Of a DNA stretch of 64,000 nucleotides, positions 45,328 to 54,194 are shown piece after piece. The first letter of the stretch is position 1. Each line of letters opens with the position of its first letter. Made by a program: the position numbers and the translations under genes. A model generated the notes under the pieces. That model did not search any database. It saw only the letters and a program-made list of their open reading frames with translations, and was not told where the DNA came from. Origin of the DNA: Methylosinus sporium (lineage in GTDB: Bacteria; Pseudomonadota; Alphaproteobacteria; Rhizobiales; Beijerinckiaceae). The stretch covers positions 62,001-126,000 of the forward strand of contig NZ_PUIV01000002.1 of NCBI RefSeq assembly GCF_003113265.1. The letters run 5' to 3'.

Positions 45328-46215
45328 TCAATAAGGCCCCAGCGGAAAATATTTCAGATAGAGCTCGGCGTAGACGCCCTTCTGGGCGACGCGCGCGAGC
45401 GCGTAATCCAAGGCGCGGCGCAGCGCTATATTGTTCTTTTTCACGGCGACGCCGACGCCGTCGCCGAAAAAATTCGGATCGGAATAAGGCCCGTCCTTGA
45501 ACATGCAGCAATCGGCGGCGTCGGCGCCGTTCAGCCAAAAGGCCAGCGATATGGCGTCGCCGAACATCGCATGGGCGCGGCCCTCCTTCAGCGCCGTGCG
45601 CGCCTGCTGCGCGGTGGGATAGGTCGCCAGCGTCGATTTGGGAAAGAATTTGCGCAGATAGGCCTCATGCGCGCTGTCGGCGGCGACCGCTATGGTGCGA
45701 TCGGCGAGCGCTTCCGGCGCGGCGCCGGGAAGCGTCGAATCCGTGCGCGTCACGAAGCGGCCCGGCGTCGTGTAATAGGGCGCGGTGAAATCCATTTTCT
45801 TGCGCGTCTCGGCGGTGATGGCGAAGGAGGCGATGGCGGCGTCGCCGGCGTTCTCGTCGAGCGCTGCGGCCAGCGTGTCCCAGCGGCGGCGCTGAATGGT
45901 GCAGGGAAGCTCCAACTCCTCGCAAATGGCGCGCGCCAGATCGACATTGAAGCCGGCGATCGTTCCGTCCGGCAGAGCGAAATCGAAAGGCGGAAAATCA
46001 TCCTCGGTGAGAAAGCGGATCTGCTTGATCGCGGAGAGGTCGGGTTTTTCTATTTTCCGCGACGGGTCCCAGAAGGAAGGAGCGGCCGCATTGGTCGTCT
46101 CCGCAGCGCGCGACGAAGCGCCCGCTAGTAATAAAATGACGAGCGCCGAGCGAAAGCTTGTCAAAATCGAGCTTCTGCGCCAAGCTTCCGCCACTGTTCT
46201 TTTCTCGCAGATCAT
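45328..46215 (-). CDS. Orphan periplasmic amino-acid-type solute-binding protein
   Basis: A 295-residue binding protein with a signal peptide (ending near residue 36, ASSRA) and the bacterial extracellular solute-binding family 3 fold. Typical segments are FLTEDDFPPFDFALPDGTIAGFNVDLARAI near residue 60 (I quote pieces only) and the MDFTAPYYTTPGRFV strand. No permease or ATPase adjoins it, so the transporter partner is elsewhere. ATG 46215 has GAGG 6 bases upstream; the much longer frame to 48207 is antisense to the glycosyltransferase and rejected. Confidence 0.88.
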   Translation of the reverse strand: MICEKRTVAEAWRRSSILTSFRSALVILLLAGASSRAAETTNAAAPSFWDPSRKIEKPDLSAIKQIRFLTEDDFPPFDFALPDGTIAGFNVDLARAICEELELPCTIQRRRWDTLAAALDENAGDAAIASFAITAETRKKMDFTAPYYTTPGRFVTRTDSTLPGAAPEALADRTIAVAADSAHEAYLRKFFPKSTLATYPTAQQARTALKEGRAHAMFGDAISLAFWLNGADAADCCMFKDGPYSDPNFFGDGVGVAVKKNNIALRRALDYALARVAQKGVYAELYLKYFPLGPY

Positions 46216-46272
46216 TCGAGGCCTCGCAGCCGCACGGCGCGGCGGGAGCCCGCGCGTCGCGGAGATTAGCGT

Positions 46273-48276
46273 ATGAGCGTGAATCCGGTCGATAGGGTTT
46301 CGCCGTATCCGCCGATTCCGCATCGCGACGACAGCGCCGGATTTGCGCGCCGGCGTGAGGCCGCGAGCGAATCCGCGCTCGCCCGCCAACGCGCGCGCCC
46401 AGCGCCGGAGACGCCGACGCCCGGCGCGGGCCGGCCGCTCCCCGCCGAGATCGCCTTTCTCGCCGCACATGGCGCGCCACTGGTTCTGCTGCAATATGGC
46501 GCGACCATCGCCCGCCGTCAGGGCGTCACGGCCGATGTCGCGCTGATCGCCGATGGGCTGATTCCCGAAGAGCGCTTCTATCGCATTCTGGCGACCGAGC
46601 TCAGCGTTCCCTATCTCGATCCTCCGCCCGCGCTCGAGCCCTCGGACAGCATCGAGCTGGATGTCGCGCGCGGCTACGCCCGTCTCGCCGAGGAGCCGAG
46701 GGGCCTGCGCTTTCTGTTCGCGCCGCGCGGCGACCAGATATCCCGGCTCGTCGGCGTGACGCGGTCCTCGGCCGGGCGGCCGCTCTTCGCGCTCACGCGC
46801 CCCTTCGTGTTCGAGGAGGCGTTGCGCCGCTGCTCGGCGCGCAAGCTCGCCGAGGCCGCCGCCTATTCGGTGGAGCGCGTCACGCCGGAGCTCGCCGCGC
46901 GGCGGGCGCTCCACGGCCGCGCGCCGCTCGGCTTCGCGCTCGGCAATCTCGCTCTGATCGCAGCTTGGCTCGCGCCGGCGCCGGCGATCGCCTCGAGCGT
47001 CGCGGCGCTGCTCGCTGCGCTGTTCCTCGCCAATATCGGCCTGCGTCTTCATGTCTGCGCGATGCGCGGCCGCGGGCGCGAGACGGCGCCCGCGCTGGAG
47101 GAGCGCGATCTCCCAGTCTATTCCATCGTCGTGGCGCTCTATGACGAGGCCGGCGTCGTTCCGCAATTGACCGAGGCGCTCCGCGCGATCGACTATCCGC
47201 CCGCCAAGCTCGACGTGAAATTCGTCGTCGAATGCGACGATCTCGAAACCACCGCGGCCCTGCGCGCCGCGCGTCTGCGGCCCGGCTGGGAGATTATCGT
47301 CGCGCCGCCCGGCGCGCCGCGCACCAAGCCGCGCGCGCTCAATATGGCGGTCCCCTTTTTGCGCGGCTCGCTGGTCGCCGTTTTCGACGCCGAGGATCTG
47401 CCCGATCGCCGCCAGCTGCGCGACGCCGCCGCGCTCTTCGCCGCGGCCGATGAAAATCTCGCCTGCCTGCAGGCCAGCCTCTTCATCCACAATCATCGGC
47501 GCAATTGGATGACGGCCATGTTCGGCATCGATTACGCCGTCTTGTTCGAGGTGATCGACAAGGGCGCCTCGGCGGCCGGCCTGCCCTTTTTCCTCGGCGG
47601 CTCCTCCAATCATTTTCGCCTTTCCGCGCTGCGCGCCGTCGGCGCCTGGGATGCGTTCAACGTGACGGAGGACGCCGATCTCGGCCTGCGGCTGCTGCGG
47701 CGCGGCTATGCGATCCGCACCTTCGCCTCGCGCACGCATGAGCAGGCGCCGATGCGCTTTTCGGCTCTGGTGGCGCAGCGCAGCCGCTGGATGAAAGGCT
47801 GGATGCAGACCGCCCTCGTCCATTGCCGCGAGCCTTCCGCCTATTTCGCCGATCTCGGCGTCCTGCGCGGCGCGGCGGCGCTGGTCCTGCTGGCGGGCGG
47901 CTTCGTCGCGCCGCTCCATGCGCCGTTTTTTTTGTCCTTTCTCGCCTATGACGCAGCCTTCGGCGCGCTGCTGGCGCCGTCGACGCTCGGCGACGGCCTC
48001 GCCAGCGGCCTTTATTGCGTCGTCGCCTGCGGCGGGCTCGCGGCGAGTGTTTGGCCGCGGCTCGTCGCCATGGGCGAGGCCGACATTCTCTGGCTCTGGC
48101 CGGCGCTGTTGCGCTGGCCGCTGTGGGGTCTGATGCTGTCCTTCGCCGCCTGGCGCGCCTTGCGCGAGCTGTGCGTCCGGCCCTTCTATTGGGACAAGAC
48201 CGCGCATTTTGCCGTTTCCCGGAGCGCGGAGCCGATGAGACCGAAGCCGTTGAGACTGGAACCGACGAGACCATGA
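46273..48276 (+). CDS. Membrane glycosyltransferase with N-terminal MshEN-like domain
   Basis: A 667-residue family 2-type processive glycosyltransferase. Residues about 60-200 resemble the type II secretion E N-terminal (MshEN, c-di-GMP-binding in some proteins) domain (VALIADGLIPEERFYRILA). Two helices follow (about 215-258), then the GT core with YSIVVALYDE, DAEDLPD, TEDADLGLRL and QRSRWMKG, then C-terminal helices. This is the layout of XagB-like enzymes of exopolysaccharide systems. The sugar is unknown. The ATG-TGA overlap with the next gene indicates coupling. Confidence 0.88.
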   Translation: MSVNPVDRVSPYPPIPHRDDSAGFARRREAASESALARQRARPAPETPTPGAGRPLPAEIAFLAAHGAPLVLLQYGATIARRQGVTADVALIADGLIPEERFYRILATELSVPYLDPPPALEPSDSIELDVARGYARLAEEPRGLRFLFAPRGDQISRLVGVTRSSAGRPLFALTRPFVFEEALRRCSARKLAEAAAYSVERVTPELAARRALHGRAPLGFALGNLALIAAWLAPAPAIASSVAALLAALFLANIGLRLHVCAMRGRGRETAPALEERDLPVYSIVVALYDEAGVVPQLTEALRAIDYPPAKLDVKFVVECDDLETTAALRAARLRPGWEIIVAPPGAPRTKPRALNMAVPFLRGSLVAVFDAEDLPDRRQLRDAAALFAAADENLACLQASLFIHNHRRNWMTAMFGIDYAVLFEVIDKGASAAGLPFFLGGSSNHFRLSALRAVGAWDAFNVTEDADLGLRLLRRGYAIRTFASRTHEQAPMRFSALVAQRSRWMKGWMQTALVHCREPSAYFADLGVLRGAAALVLLAGGFVAPLHAPFFLSFLAYDAAFGALLAPSTLGDGLASGLYCVVACGGLAASVWPRLVAMGEADILWLWPALLRWPLWGLMLSFAAWRALRELCVRPFYWDKTAHFAVSRSAEPMRPKPLRLEPTRP

Positions 48277-48560
48277 TCAGACGCGCGCGCGCCAAAGACG
48301 CTTCGGCCGCGACATTCGACCCGGCCGCGGCGCAGGAGGATTCATCTTCCACGATCGCCAAACATTCGCTGGTCATCGCCGGCCACAGCACCAGCGTCTC
48401 GCTCGAGCGCGTGTTCTGGGAGGCGTTGAAGCGGGCGGCGGAGGAGGACGGCTGCTCGCTCGCCGGCCTCGTCGCGCGTGTGGACGCCGCCCGCGGCCGC
48501 GCCAATCTCTCCTCGGCGCTGCGCGTCTACGCAATGGAGCGGGCGCTCGGCCGCGGCTGA
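48273..48560 (+). CDS. Ribbon-helix-helix domain protein
   Basis: A 95-residue protein with a polar N-terminal third and a C-terminal RHH-type fold (SLVIAGHSTSVSLERVFWEALKRAAEEDG, residues about 32-60, then a helix). Such proteins are often called arylsulfate sulfotransferase-like or RHH_4 and are probably DNA-binding. It overlaps the glycosyltransferase stop by 4 bases. It could regulate the transferase gene, but no operator is visible. Confidence 0.8.
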   Translation: MIRRARAKDASAATFDPAAAQEDSSSTIAKHSLVIAGHSTSVSLERVFWEALKRAAEEDGCSLAGLVARVDAARGRANLSSALRVYAMERALGRG

Positions 48561-48573
48561 CGCGCCGGTCCGA

Positions 48574-49173
48574 TCACGACGCCGACGCAGTCCGCGCGCG
48601 GCGAGCGGCGGGAAGCGCCCGCGCCGCCAGCAGAGCGATTGTGGCGGCGGCGTAGAGCAGAGGCTCCGCCGGCCAGGATTTCACGATCAGCAGAAAATGC
48701 GCCGCCGCCAATATGGCCGCGACATAGACGAGCCGGTGCAGCCGCGCCCAGGCCGCGGCCCCGAGCCGGCGGATCGCGGCGTTGTTGGAGGTCGCGGCGA
48801 GCGGGACGAGGATGACGAAAGCCGCCATGCCGATCGTCACATAGGGCCGCTTCAAAATATCGCGGCCGATGGCGGTCCAGTCGAAGCCATGGTCCAGCGC
48901 GACATAGGCGGAAAGATGCAGCGCCGCATAATAAAAGGCGAGCAGCCCCAGCGCGCGGCGATAGCGCAAGAGATCGACGCCCGCACGGCGCAGCGGCGAG
49001 ATCAGCAGGCACAGCAGCAGAAAGCGCAAGGACCACAGCCCGAGCTCCTGCTCCAGGGCCTTGATCGGCTCCGGCCCCAGCCGGTCCTGAAGGCCGAGAT
49101 AAAAGGTCCAGGCCGCCGGGACCAGGCCCGCGACATAGACGACGAGCTTTGGGATGCGGAGAGCGGCGCGCAT
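48574..49173 (-). CDS. msrQ: Heme-binding membrane subunit MsrQ
   Basis: The b-heme quinol-oxidising partner of MsrP, 199 residues with five to six transmembrane helices. It donates electrons for periplasmic methionine sulfoxide repair. Histidine-bearing helices such as YYAALHLSAYVALDHG and RLHRLVYVAAILAAAHF are as expected. Its start directly follows the msrP stop. Confidence 0.94.
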   Translation of the reverse strand: MRAALRIPKLVVYVAGLVPAAWTFYLGLQDRLGPEPIKALEQELGLWSLRFLLLCLLISPLRRAGVDLLRYRRALGLLAFYYAALHLSAYVALDHGFDWTAIGRDILKRPYVTIGMAAFVILVPLAATSNNAAIRRLGAAAWARLHRLVYVAAILAAAHFLLIVKSWPAEPLLYAAATIALLAARALPAARRARTASAS

Positions 49174-50109
49174 TTAAAAATACCGCTCGAGGTCCATGCC
49201 GCTATAGAGCGAGGCGACCTGATCGGCATAGCCATTGTACATCAGCGTCGGCCGCCTTTTGGCGAAGAGTCCGCCCTCGCCGATCCGCCGCTCTGTGGCC
49301 TGGCTCCAGCGCGGATGGTCGACGTTCGGATTGACGTTGGAATAGAAGCCGTATTCGCGTGGATTTTGAATGTTCCAGGACGTCTTGGGCTGCGTCTCGG
49401 TGAGCGAGATGCGCACGATGGATTTGATGCCCTTGAAGCCATATTTCCACGGAACCACCAGCCGCAGCGGCGCGCCATTCTGATTGGGCAGCGTCTCGCC
49501 ATAGAGGCCGGTGGCGAGAATTGTGAGCGGATGCAGCGCCTCGTCGAGCCGCAGCCCCTCGACATAGGGCCAGGGCAGAAGCTGCAGCAGGCCCTTCTGG
49601 CCGGGCATTTCCTCCGGCCGCACCAGAGTCTCGAAGGCCACATATTTGGCGGAGCCCAGAGGCTCTACGCGCTTCAATATCTCCGAGAGGGGCGCGCCGA
49701 TCCAGGGAATGACCATGGACCAGCCCTCGACGCAGCGCATTCGATAGACGCGCTCCTCGAGCGCGAGCGGTTTTATGAGGTCCTCGAGCCGATAATCCGC
49801 GGGCTTTGCGACGAGTCCGTCGATCCGCACCGTCCAGGGCTCGGTGGTCAGCGTATGAGCGTTGTCGGCCGGATCGCTCTTGCGGCCGCCGAACTCATAG
49901 AAATTATTATAGGCCAGCACATCCGCCCGCGGCGTCTTGGGCTCGTTGGTCGAGAAAGCGCTGCGCGCGGCGGCGAGCGCCGCCGCCTGCGCCGCGCCCG
50001 CGAAAGCGAGGCCCGCGCCGAAGCCGGCGAGAAACTCGCGCCGCCGCAGATAGAGGGAGCGCGGCGTGATCTCGGATGGGGCGATGTCGGGCGAATGGCG
50101 AATCAGCAT
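49174..50109 (-). CDS. msrP: Periplasmic methionine sulfoxide reductase MsrP
   Basis: A Mo-molybdopterin oxidoreductase of 311 residues, exported by Tat ([19 protein letters not shown] near residue 20-38). The Mo-ligating Cys126 lies in RMRCVEGW. Together with MsrQ it repairs oxidised periplasmic proteins. ATG 50109 fits the family's MLIR start; the ATG at 50124 is less likely. An rpoH terminator lies just upstream. Confidence 0.95.
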   Translation of the reverse strand: MLIRHSPDIAPSEITPRSLYLRRREFLAGFGAGLAFAGAAQAAALAAARSAFSTNEPKTPRADVLAYNNFYEFGGRKSDPADNAHTLTTEPWTVRIDGLVAKPADYRLEDLIKPLALEERVYRMRCVEGWSMVIPWIGAPLSEILKRVEPLGSAKYVAFETLVRPEEMPGQKGLLQLLPWPYVEGLRLDEALHPLTILATGLYGETLPNQNGAPLRLVVPWKYGFKGIKSIVRISLTETQPKTSWNIQNPREYGFYSNVNPNVDHPRWSQATERRIGEGGLFAKRRPTLMYNGYADQVASLYSGMDLERYF

Positions 50110-50122
50110 TTGCGCCTCGGGC

Positions 50123-50161
50123 AAAAAGAAAGAGCGGCCGGCCCTCTCGGGTCCGCCGCTC
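50123..50161 (-). terminator. Intrinsic terminator of rpoH
   Basis: On the minus strand GAGCGGC pairs with GCCGCTC across a 16-base loop, followed by TTTCTTTTT. It is 48 bases beyond the rpoH stop and immediately upstream of msrP. Confidence 0.75.
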
Positions 50162-50208
50162 CTATTTCGTCAGCCGGCGCGCGAGCGTTACGCCGCGCGC
50201 GTCTCGCG

Positions 50209-51099
50209 TCAGAGCGAGGCCGCGGGCAGCGCCTCGAGCCGCGCAATTCCGGCGCGCACCGCGGACTGCACCTTCTCGAAGGCGCGGACCTCGATTTGCC
50301 GCACGCGCTCGCGGGAGACGCCGAACTCCTCCGACAAATCCTCGAGCGTGACGGGATCGTCGGAGAGGCGGCGCGCCTCGAAGATGCGGCGCTCGCGCGG
50401 ATTGAGAACCGTCAGCGCGCCGCGCAATGCGTCGAGCCGATTATTGCTCTCCTCCTGACGCAGGAGCACATGCTCTTGATCGGCGGACGAATCGTCGACG
50501 AGCCAGTCCTGCCACTCGCCTTCGCCTTCCTCGCGCAGCGGCGCATTGAGCGAGGCGTCGCCGGCCATACGGCGGTTCATCTCGATTACGTCCTGCTTGG
50601 AGACGCCGAGGCGGGTGGCGATCGTCTCGACATGCTCGGGCGTCAGATCGCCGTCCTCGAAGGCCGAAATCTTGCTCTTGGCCTTGCGGAGATTGAAGAA
50701 CAGCTTCTTCTGGCTCGCGGTGGTGCCCATTTTCACGAGCGACCAGGAGCGCAGGATATATTCCTGGATCGAGGCGCGGATCCACCACATGGCGTAGGTG
50801 GCCAGCCGAAAGCCGCGGTCCGGCTCGAAGCGCTTGACCGCCTGCATCAGGCCGACATTGCCCTCGGACACGATCTCGCCGATCGGCAGGCCATAGCCGC
50901 GATAGCCCATGGCGATCTTGGCGACGAGCCGCAGATGGGAGGTGACGAGCTTTTGCGCGGCTTGCGGGTCCTCGTGCTCGCGCCAGCGCTTTGCGAGCAT
51001 ATATTCTTCCTGCGGCTCCAGCATGGGGAACCGGCGGATCTCGGCGAGGTATCGCGCGAGGCCGCTTTCACCGGAGACGATGGGCAGGGCGTTCGCCAT
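50209..51099 (-). CDS. rpoH: Heat-shock sigma factor RpoH (sigma 32)
   Basis: A 296-residue alternative sigma factor. Region 2 holds EGNVGLMQAVKRFEPDRGFRLATYAMWWIRA-type sequence (near residue 75-105), the RpoH box QKKLFFNLRK is near 130, and region 4 ends with the helix-turn-helix EFGVSRERVRQIEVRA. It controls chaperones and proteases. ATG 51099 is chosen because AGGAGG lies 5 bases upstream; the GTG at 51105 is within that signal. Confidence 0.97.
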   Translation of the reverse strand: MANALPIVSGESGLARYLAEIRRFPMLEPQEEYMLAKRWREHEDPQAAQKLVTSHLRLVAKIAMGYRGYGLPIGEIVSEGNVGLMQAVKRFEPDRGFRLATYAMWWIRASIQEYILRSWSLVKMGTTASQKKLFFNLRKAKSKISAFEDGDLTPEHVETIATRLGVSKQDVIEMNRRMAGDASLNAPLREEGEGEWQDWLVDDSSADQEHVLLRQEESNNRLDALRGALTVLNPRERRIFEARRLSDDPVTLEDLSEEFGVSRERVRQIEVRAFEKVQSAVRAGIARLEALPAASL

Positions 51100-51340
51100 T
51101 TTCACCTCCTGACGGGCCCCCGATATGCGGCGAGCCCGTAATGCGCGACCGCGAGCGCCGGCCGCAACGCCTCAATATAGACCGATCCGAGCATGGCCGA
51201 AAGATGGCTGTTCGCTAAGCGCCGAATGGCCGTCGGGTTAAATTTCTGTAATGTGCGTAGGGGCGGAGAATTCGCGCTCAACTAGCGCGCCGCGGCGCGA
51301 GGTCACGCCCTCGGAGCGCCGATCTTTTCTTCGAACGCGC

Positions 51341-51541
51341 TCACGCATCTTCCCCGGGTGGATCGCCGCAGCCTTCCAAATTGCTCGCGCTGGTCACATC
51401 GTCGCGCCGAGGCGTCACATCGGGCAGGGAAGACTTTGAAAAGTCGCGATGGAGATAGGGCCGGACGGCGACATAGGTCGCGACCGAGATCACGATGATT
51501 CCGGCGCCGACGCCCATGAGAATCGACAGCACACCAGACAT
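51341..51541 (-). CDS. Putative small single-helix membrane protein
   Basis: A 66-residue frame with one transmembrane segment (VLSILMGVGAGIIVISVATYV, near residues 4-24) and a polar tail. AGAGG lies about 5 bases before ATG. No family recognised. It sits alone between rpoH and an oxidoreductase gene. Coding is plausible but not certain. Confidence 0.45.
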   Translation of the reverse strand: MSGVLSILMGVGAGIIVISVATYVAVRPYLHRDFSKSSLPDVTPRRDDVTSASNLEGCGDPPGEDA

Positions 51542-51623
51542 GGCGCCTCTCGCGAATCGAATTAGGTCGCGAGCATAGGACGACACGGTGAAACAATCGC
51601 TCCATCGCACATCGACGCGAATT

Positions 51624-51685
51624 GTGAGCCTGAGGCTCGCGGTCCGGTGGAGAGCGGCCTGAAACGCGAGCCTTCGGGCTCGCAG
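51624..51685. repeat. Dispersed repeat family A, copy 4
   Basis: GTGAGCCTGAGGCTCGCGGTCC at the left and CGCGAGCCTTCGGGCTCGC at the right form an imperfect inverted repeat. It matches the arms of the 24584-24643 copy. Confidence 0.6.
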
Positions 51686-51747
51686 CGCGCGGATTCGATT
51701 ATTTCGCTGTGTCGCGTGAGAGATCGCGAGAAAGTCGAACGAGGCGA

Positions 51748-52737
51748 TCAGACCGTGACGACGATCTTGCCGATCTGCTCGTTCGATTCGAGAAAGCGAT
51801 GCGCTTCGACGATCTGCTCGAACGGGAAGCTGCGTGCGATGATCGGCGAAAGGCGCCCCGACTCCAATCCGTCGAGCACGAAGCGCACGCCGCGCTCGCG
51901 CTTTTGCGGATCGCGCGTCACCGAGAACAGCGTGTAGCCGCGCAGCGTGAGCTGCTTGCGAATGGCGGCGAACAAGGGAAAAGGCGTCGGCTCGCTGGAG
52001 AGCGCGCCATAGAGAAAAACAATTCCGCCGACGGCGGCCGCTTCGGCCAGCGCCGCGACGCCGGGCCCGCCGATCGGATCGAAGACGAGACGCACGCCTT
52101 CGCCTTCGGTGATGCGTTGCGTCTTTTCGACGAGGTCCTCGCTCTCGGTCACGACGACATGGCTCGCGCCGGCTTTCTGCAACGCCTCGCGCTTGGCGCT
52201 CTTGCGCGTGACGGCGATCGGCGTCGCGCCGGCGGCTCTGGCGATCTGTATGGCGGCGAGGCCGACGCTGCTCGACGCCGCGGTGACGATCACCGCATCG
52301 CCGGCGGAGACGCCGCCGATCTCGACCAGCGCGCCATAGGCGGTGAGATATTGCATCCAGATCGCCGCGGCCTCGCTCCAAGACAGCGATTTTGGATGCT
52401 TCACCACCGCATGAGCGGGGACGATTGCGGCGTCGCCATAGACGCCGTATTCGGTCATGGAGAAAGCCGGCATTGTGCTCACGGCGTCGCCGATGGAAAA
52501 GCCCGTCACGCCTTCGCCGATCGCCTCTATCTCGCCCGAGGCCTCATAGCCGAGCAGCGAAGGCAGGCGCGCCGTCTCGATATAGGCGCCGGAGCGGAAC
52601 ATGGATTCGGCGCGATTGAGGCCGATCGCGCGGACGCGCAGGCGAATCTCGCCGGCCTTCGGCACGCCGAGCTCGATCTCGTCGATCTGGAGAACTTCCG
52701 GGCCGCCGAGACGGTGAAAGCGAATGATTCGCGACAT
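51748..52737 (-). CDS. Zinc-less MDR alcohol dehydrogenase / quinone oxidoreductase
   Basis: A 329-residue medium-chain dehydrogenase/reductase. The NAD(P) motif is TAASSSVGLAAIQIARAAGA near residue 150; the catalytic-zinc cysteines are absent, and the YEASGEIEAIGEGV pattern fits quinone oxidoreductases. Divergent from a LysR gene. NADPH preference is inferred, the substrate unknown. Confidence 0.9.
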   Translation of the reverse strand: MSRIIRFHRLGGPEVLQIDEIELGVPKAGEIRLRVRAIGLNRAESMFRSGAYIETARLPSLLGYEASGEIEAIGEGVTGFSIGDAVSTMPAFSMTEYGVYGDAAIVPAHAVVKHPKSLSWSEAAAIWMQYLTAYGALVEIGGVSAGDAVIVTAASSSVGLAAIQIARAAGATPIAVTRKSAKREALQKAGASHVVVTESEDLVEKTQRITEGEGVRLVFDPIGGPGVAALAEAAAVGGIVFLYGALSSEPTPFPLFAAIRKQLTLRGYTLFSVTRDPQKRERGVRFVLDGLESGRLSPIIARSFPFEQIVEAHRFLESNEQIGKIVVTV

Positions 52738-52761
52738 GCGTGGGTCTCCTCATGTGAAAAT

Positions 52762-52780
52762 ATCGGTCGATCTTAGCGAT
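52762..52780. promoter_or_regulatory. Candidate LysR box between oxidoreductase and LysR genes
   Basis: ATCG (52762-52765), 11 bases, CGAT (52777-52780), a short perfect dyad of the T-N11-A class in the 100-base divergent gap. It is weaker than the site near pmoC. Confidence 0.4.
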
Positions 52781-52837
52781 GGACGAGCGGAGCGAAAATT
52801 CGGCGAACGCTCACAAGATCTGTGCGATAATTCCCCG

Positions 52838-53698
52838 ATGGATTGGGAGGACCTGCGCTTCTTTTTGGTGCTGTCGCGTTGCGGCTCGCTGTCGGCCGCG
52901 GCGCGCGAGCTCGATGTCGATCATGCGACGGTCGGACGCCGCATCGCCGCCCTGGAGGCGTCGCTGGGGCTGCGGCTGATCGATCGCCTGCCGCGCAGCC
53001 GGCCACTGACCGAAGATGGAGCGGCGATCGCCGCAGCGGCCGAGCGGATGGAGTCGCTCGCCGAAGACGTGCTGCGGCGCTCGCGCGGCGCGGCGCTGAC
53101 GCTCGTCGGCGCGGTTCGCGTGTCGCTGCCGCCGGTGCTGGCGACGCTCTGCGTCGCGCCGCGCATAGAGGCGCTGCGGCGGGTCCATCCGCAATTGAAG
53201 CTGGTGCTGCTCGCCTCCGCCAGCTTTGCGGCGCTCGATCGCGGCGAGGCGGATATTGCGATCCGCATGAGCCGGCCGGAGGAGGAGACCGCCGTCGCGC
53301 GGCGCGTGGGCGCCATGCGCTTCGGCCTCTACGCCGGCGCCGATGTCGCGCGGCGGCCGCCGGAGCAATGGGAGTTCGTCGGTTTTGACGAATCGCTCGG
53401 CCATCTGGCGCAGCAGGCTTGGCTCCGCAAATTCGCGGGCGGGCGCGGCATCGTCTTCGAGGCCAATGATCTTTTCGCGCAGCAGGCCGCCGCGCGCGCC
53501 GGAACGGGAGCGGCTGTTCTGCCGGATTTCATGGGAGACGACGATCCGGCGCTCACGCGCTTGCCGATCGATCCGCCGCCGCCCGAGCGCGATCTCTGGC
53601 TGATCGCCTATCCTGATCTGCGCCGTTCGCCGGCGGTTCGCGCCGTCATGGATTTTCTCGCCGATTGCATCGCCGCCGAGCCGCGCCTGCGGCCGTGA
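52838..53698 (+). CDS. LysR family transcriptional regulator
   Basis: A 286-residue LTTR with the N-terminal helix-turn-helix (GSLSAAARELDVDHATVGRRIA, residues about 16-37) and effector domain from about 88. ATG 52838 fits the family start at the helix-turn-helix; the long frame from 52724 extends into the divergent promoter. It probably controls the divergent oxidoreductase. Confidence 0.92.
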   Translation: MDWEDLRFFLVLSRCGSLSAAARELDVDHATVGRRIAALEASLGLRLIDRLPRSRPLTEDGAAIAAAAERMESLAEDVLRRSRGAALTLVGAVRVSLPPVLATLCVAPRIEALRRVHPQLKLVLLASASFAALDRGEADIAIRMSRPEEETAVARRVGAMRFGLYAGADVARRPPEQWEFVGFDESLGHLAQQAWLRKFAGGRGIVFEANDLFAQQAAARAGTGAAVLPDFMGDDDPALTRLPIDPPPPERDLWLIAYPDLRRSPAVRAVMDFLADCIAAEPRLRP

Positions 53699-53704
53699 GG
53701 CGGC

Positions 53705-53740
53705 GAAGCCGAACCGGTGTCCACTTCGGCTGGAAACGCT
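53705..53740 (-). repeat. Dispersed repeat family B, copy 3
   Basis: On the minus strand AGCGTTTCCAGCCGAAGTGG then ACCGGTTCGGCTTCG. It occupies the whole 40-base gap between the LysR gene and the DUF2267 gene. Confidence 0.65.
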
Positions 53741-54170
53741 AGCCGGGCGGGGCGAGGCTCCAGAATTCCCCCGCTCCGGGCGGGAGCGTCGCCAATATGC
53801 GATCGAATTCCACCGCATCCACGCAGGTGCGCAGAGCGCCGGCGACATCGACGATGGCGCTGTCGGGCGAAAAATTATGGTCTCGCCGTAAGGATCGGAC
53901 TTCCTCCGTCAGCGCCGCTCGGGACGAGAACGCGCGCAGCGGCTCTTCCATGTCCCAATCGGCGACGAAGATCGCGCGCAGCACCGGAGGAAGCACGCCG
54001 GCGAAGCGAATCGCCTCGGAAATTTCGAGGCGTCGGCGGAATGTCAGCAGGACGCTTTGCGCCGTCGTATAGGCCTGATTGCGCGTCGCCAACCCCGTTC
54101 GCTCGACGACGAGTCGCAGGAAGCGCTCGAACTCCTCGGAGGCGTGCTGATATTCCATCGGAATCGGCAT
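53739..54170 (-). CDS. DUF2267 domain protein
   Basis: A 143-residue protein of the DUF2267 family, recognisable from the FERFLRLVVERTGLATRNQAYTTAQSVLLTFRRRLEISEA pattern (quoted in part) with repeated helical halves. Members are small helical proteins of unknown role. Ends next to a repeat element. Start is ATG 54170, with ATG 54158 possible. Confidence 0.85.
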   Translation of the reverse strand: MPIPMEYQHASEEFERFLRLVVERTGLATRNQAYTTAQSVLLTFRRRLEISEAIRFAGVLPPVLRAIFVADWDMEEPLRAFSSRAALTEEVRSLRRDHNFSPDSAIVDVAGALRTCVDAVEFDRILATLPPGAGEFWSLAPPG

Positions 54171-54194
54171 GGCTCATCGTCTCGTCGTCGCGGG

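Noticed and set aside
46216-48207. N-terminal extension of the solute-binding protein frame to 48207
   Set aside because: It runs antisense to the glycosyltransferase. The signal peptide and Shine-Dalgarno place the true start at 46215.
48478-51141. 887-residue open frame on the plus strand across msrQ, msrP and rpoH
   Set aside because: Antisense to three certain genes; low-complexity Arg/Gly/Gln content typical of a shadow frame.
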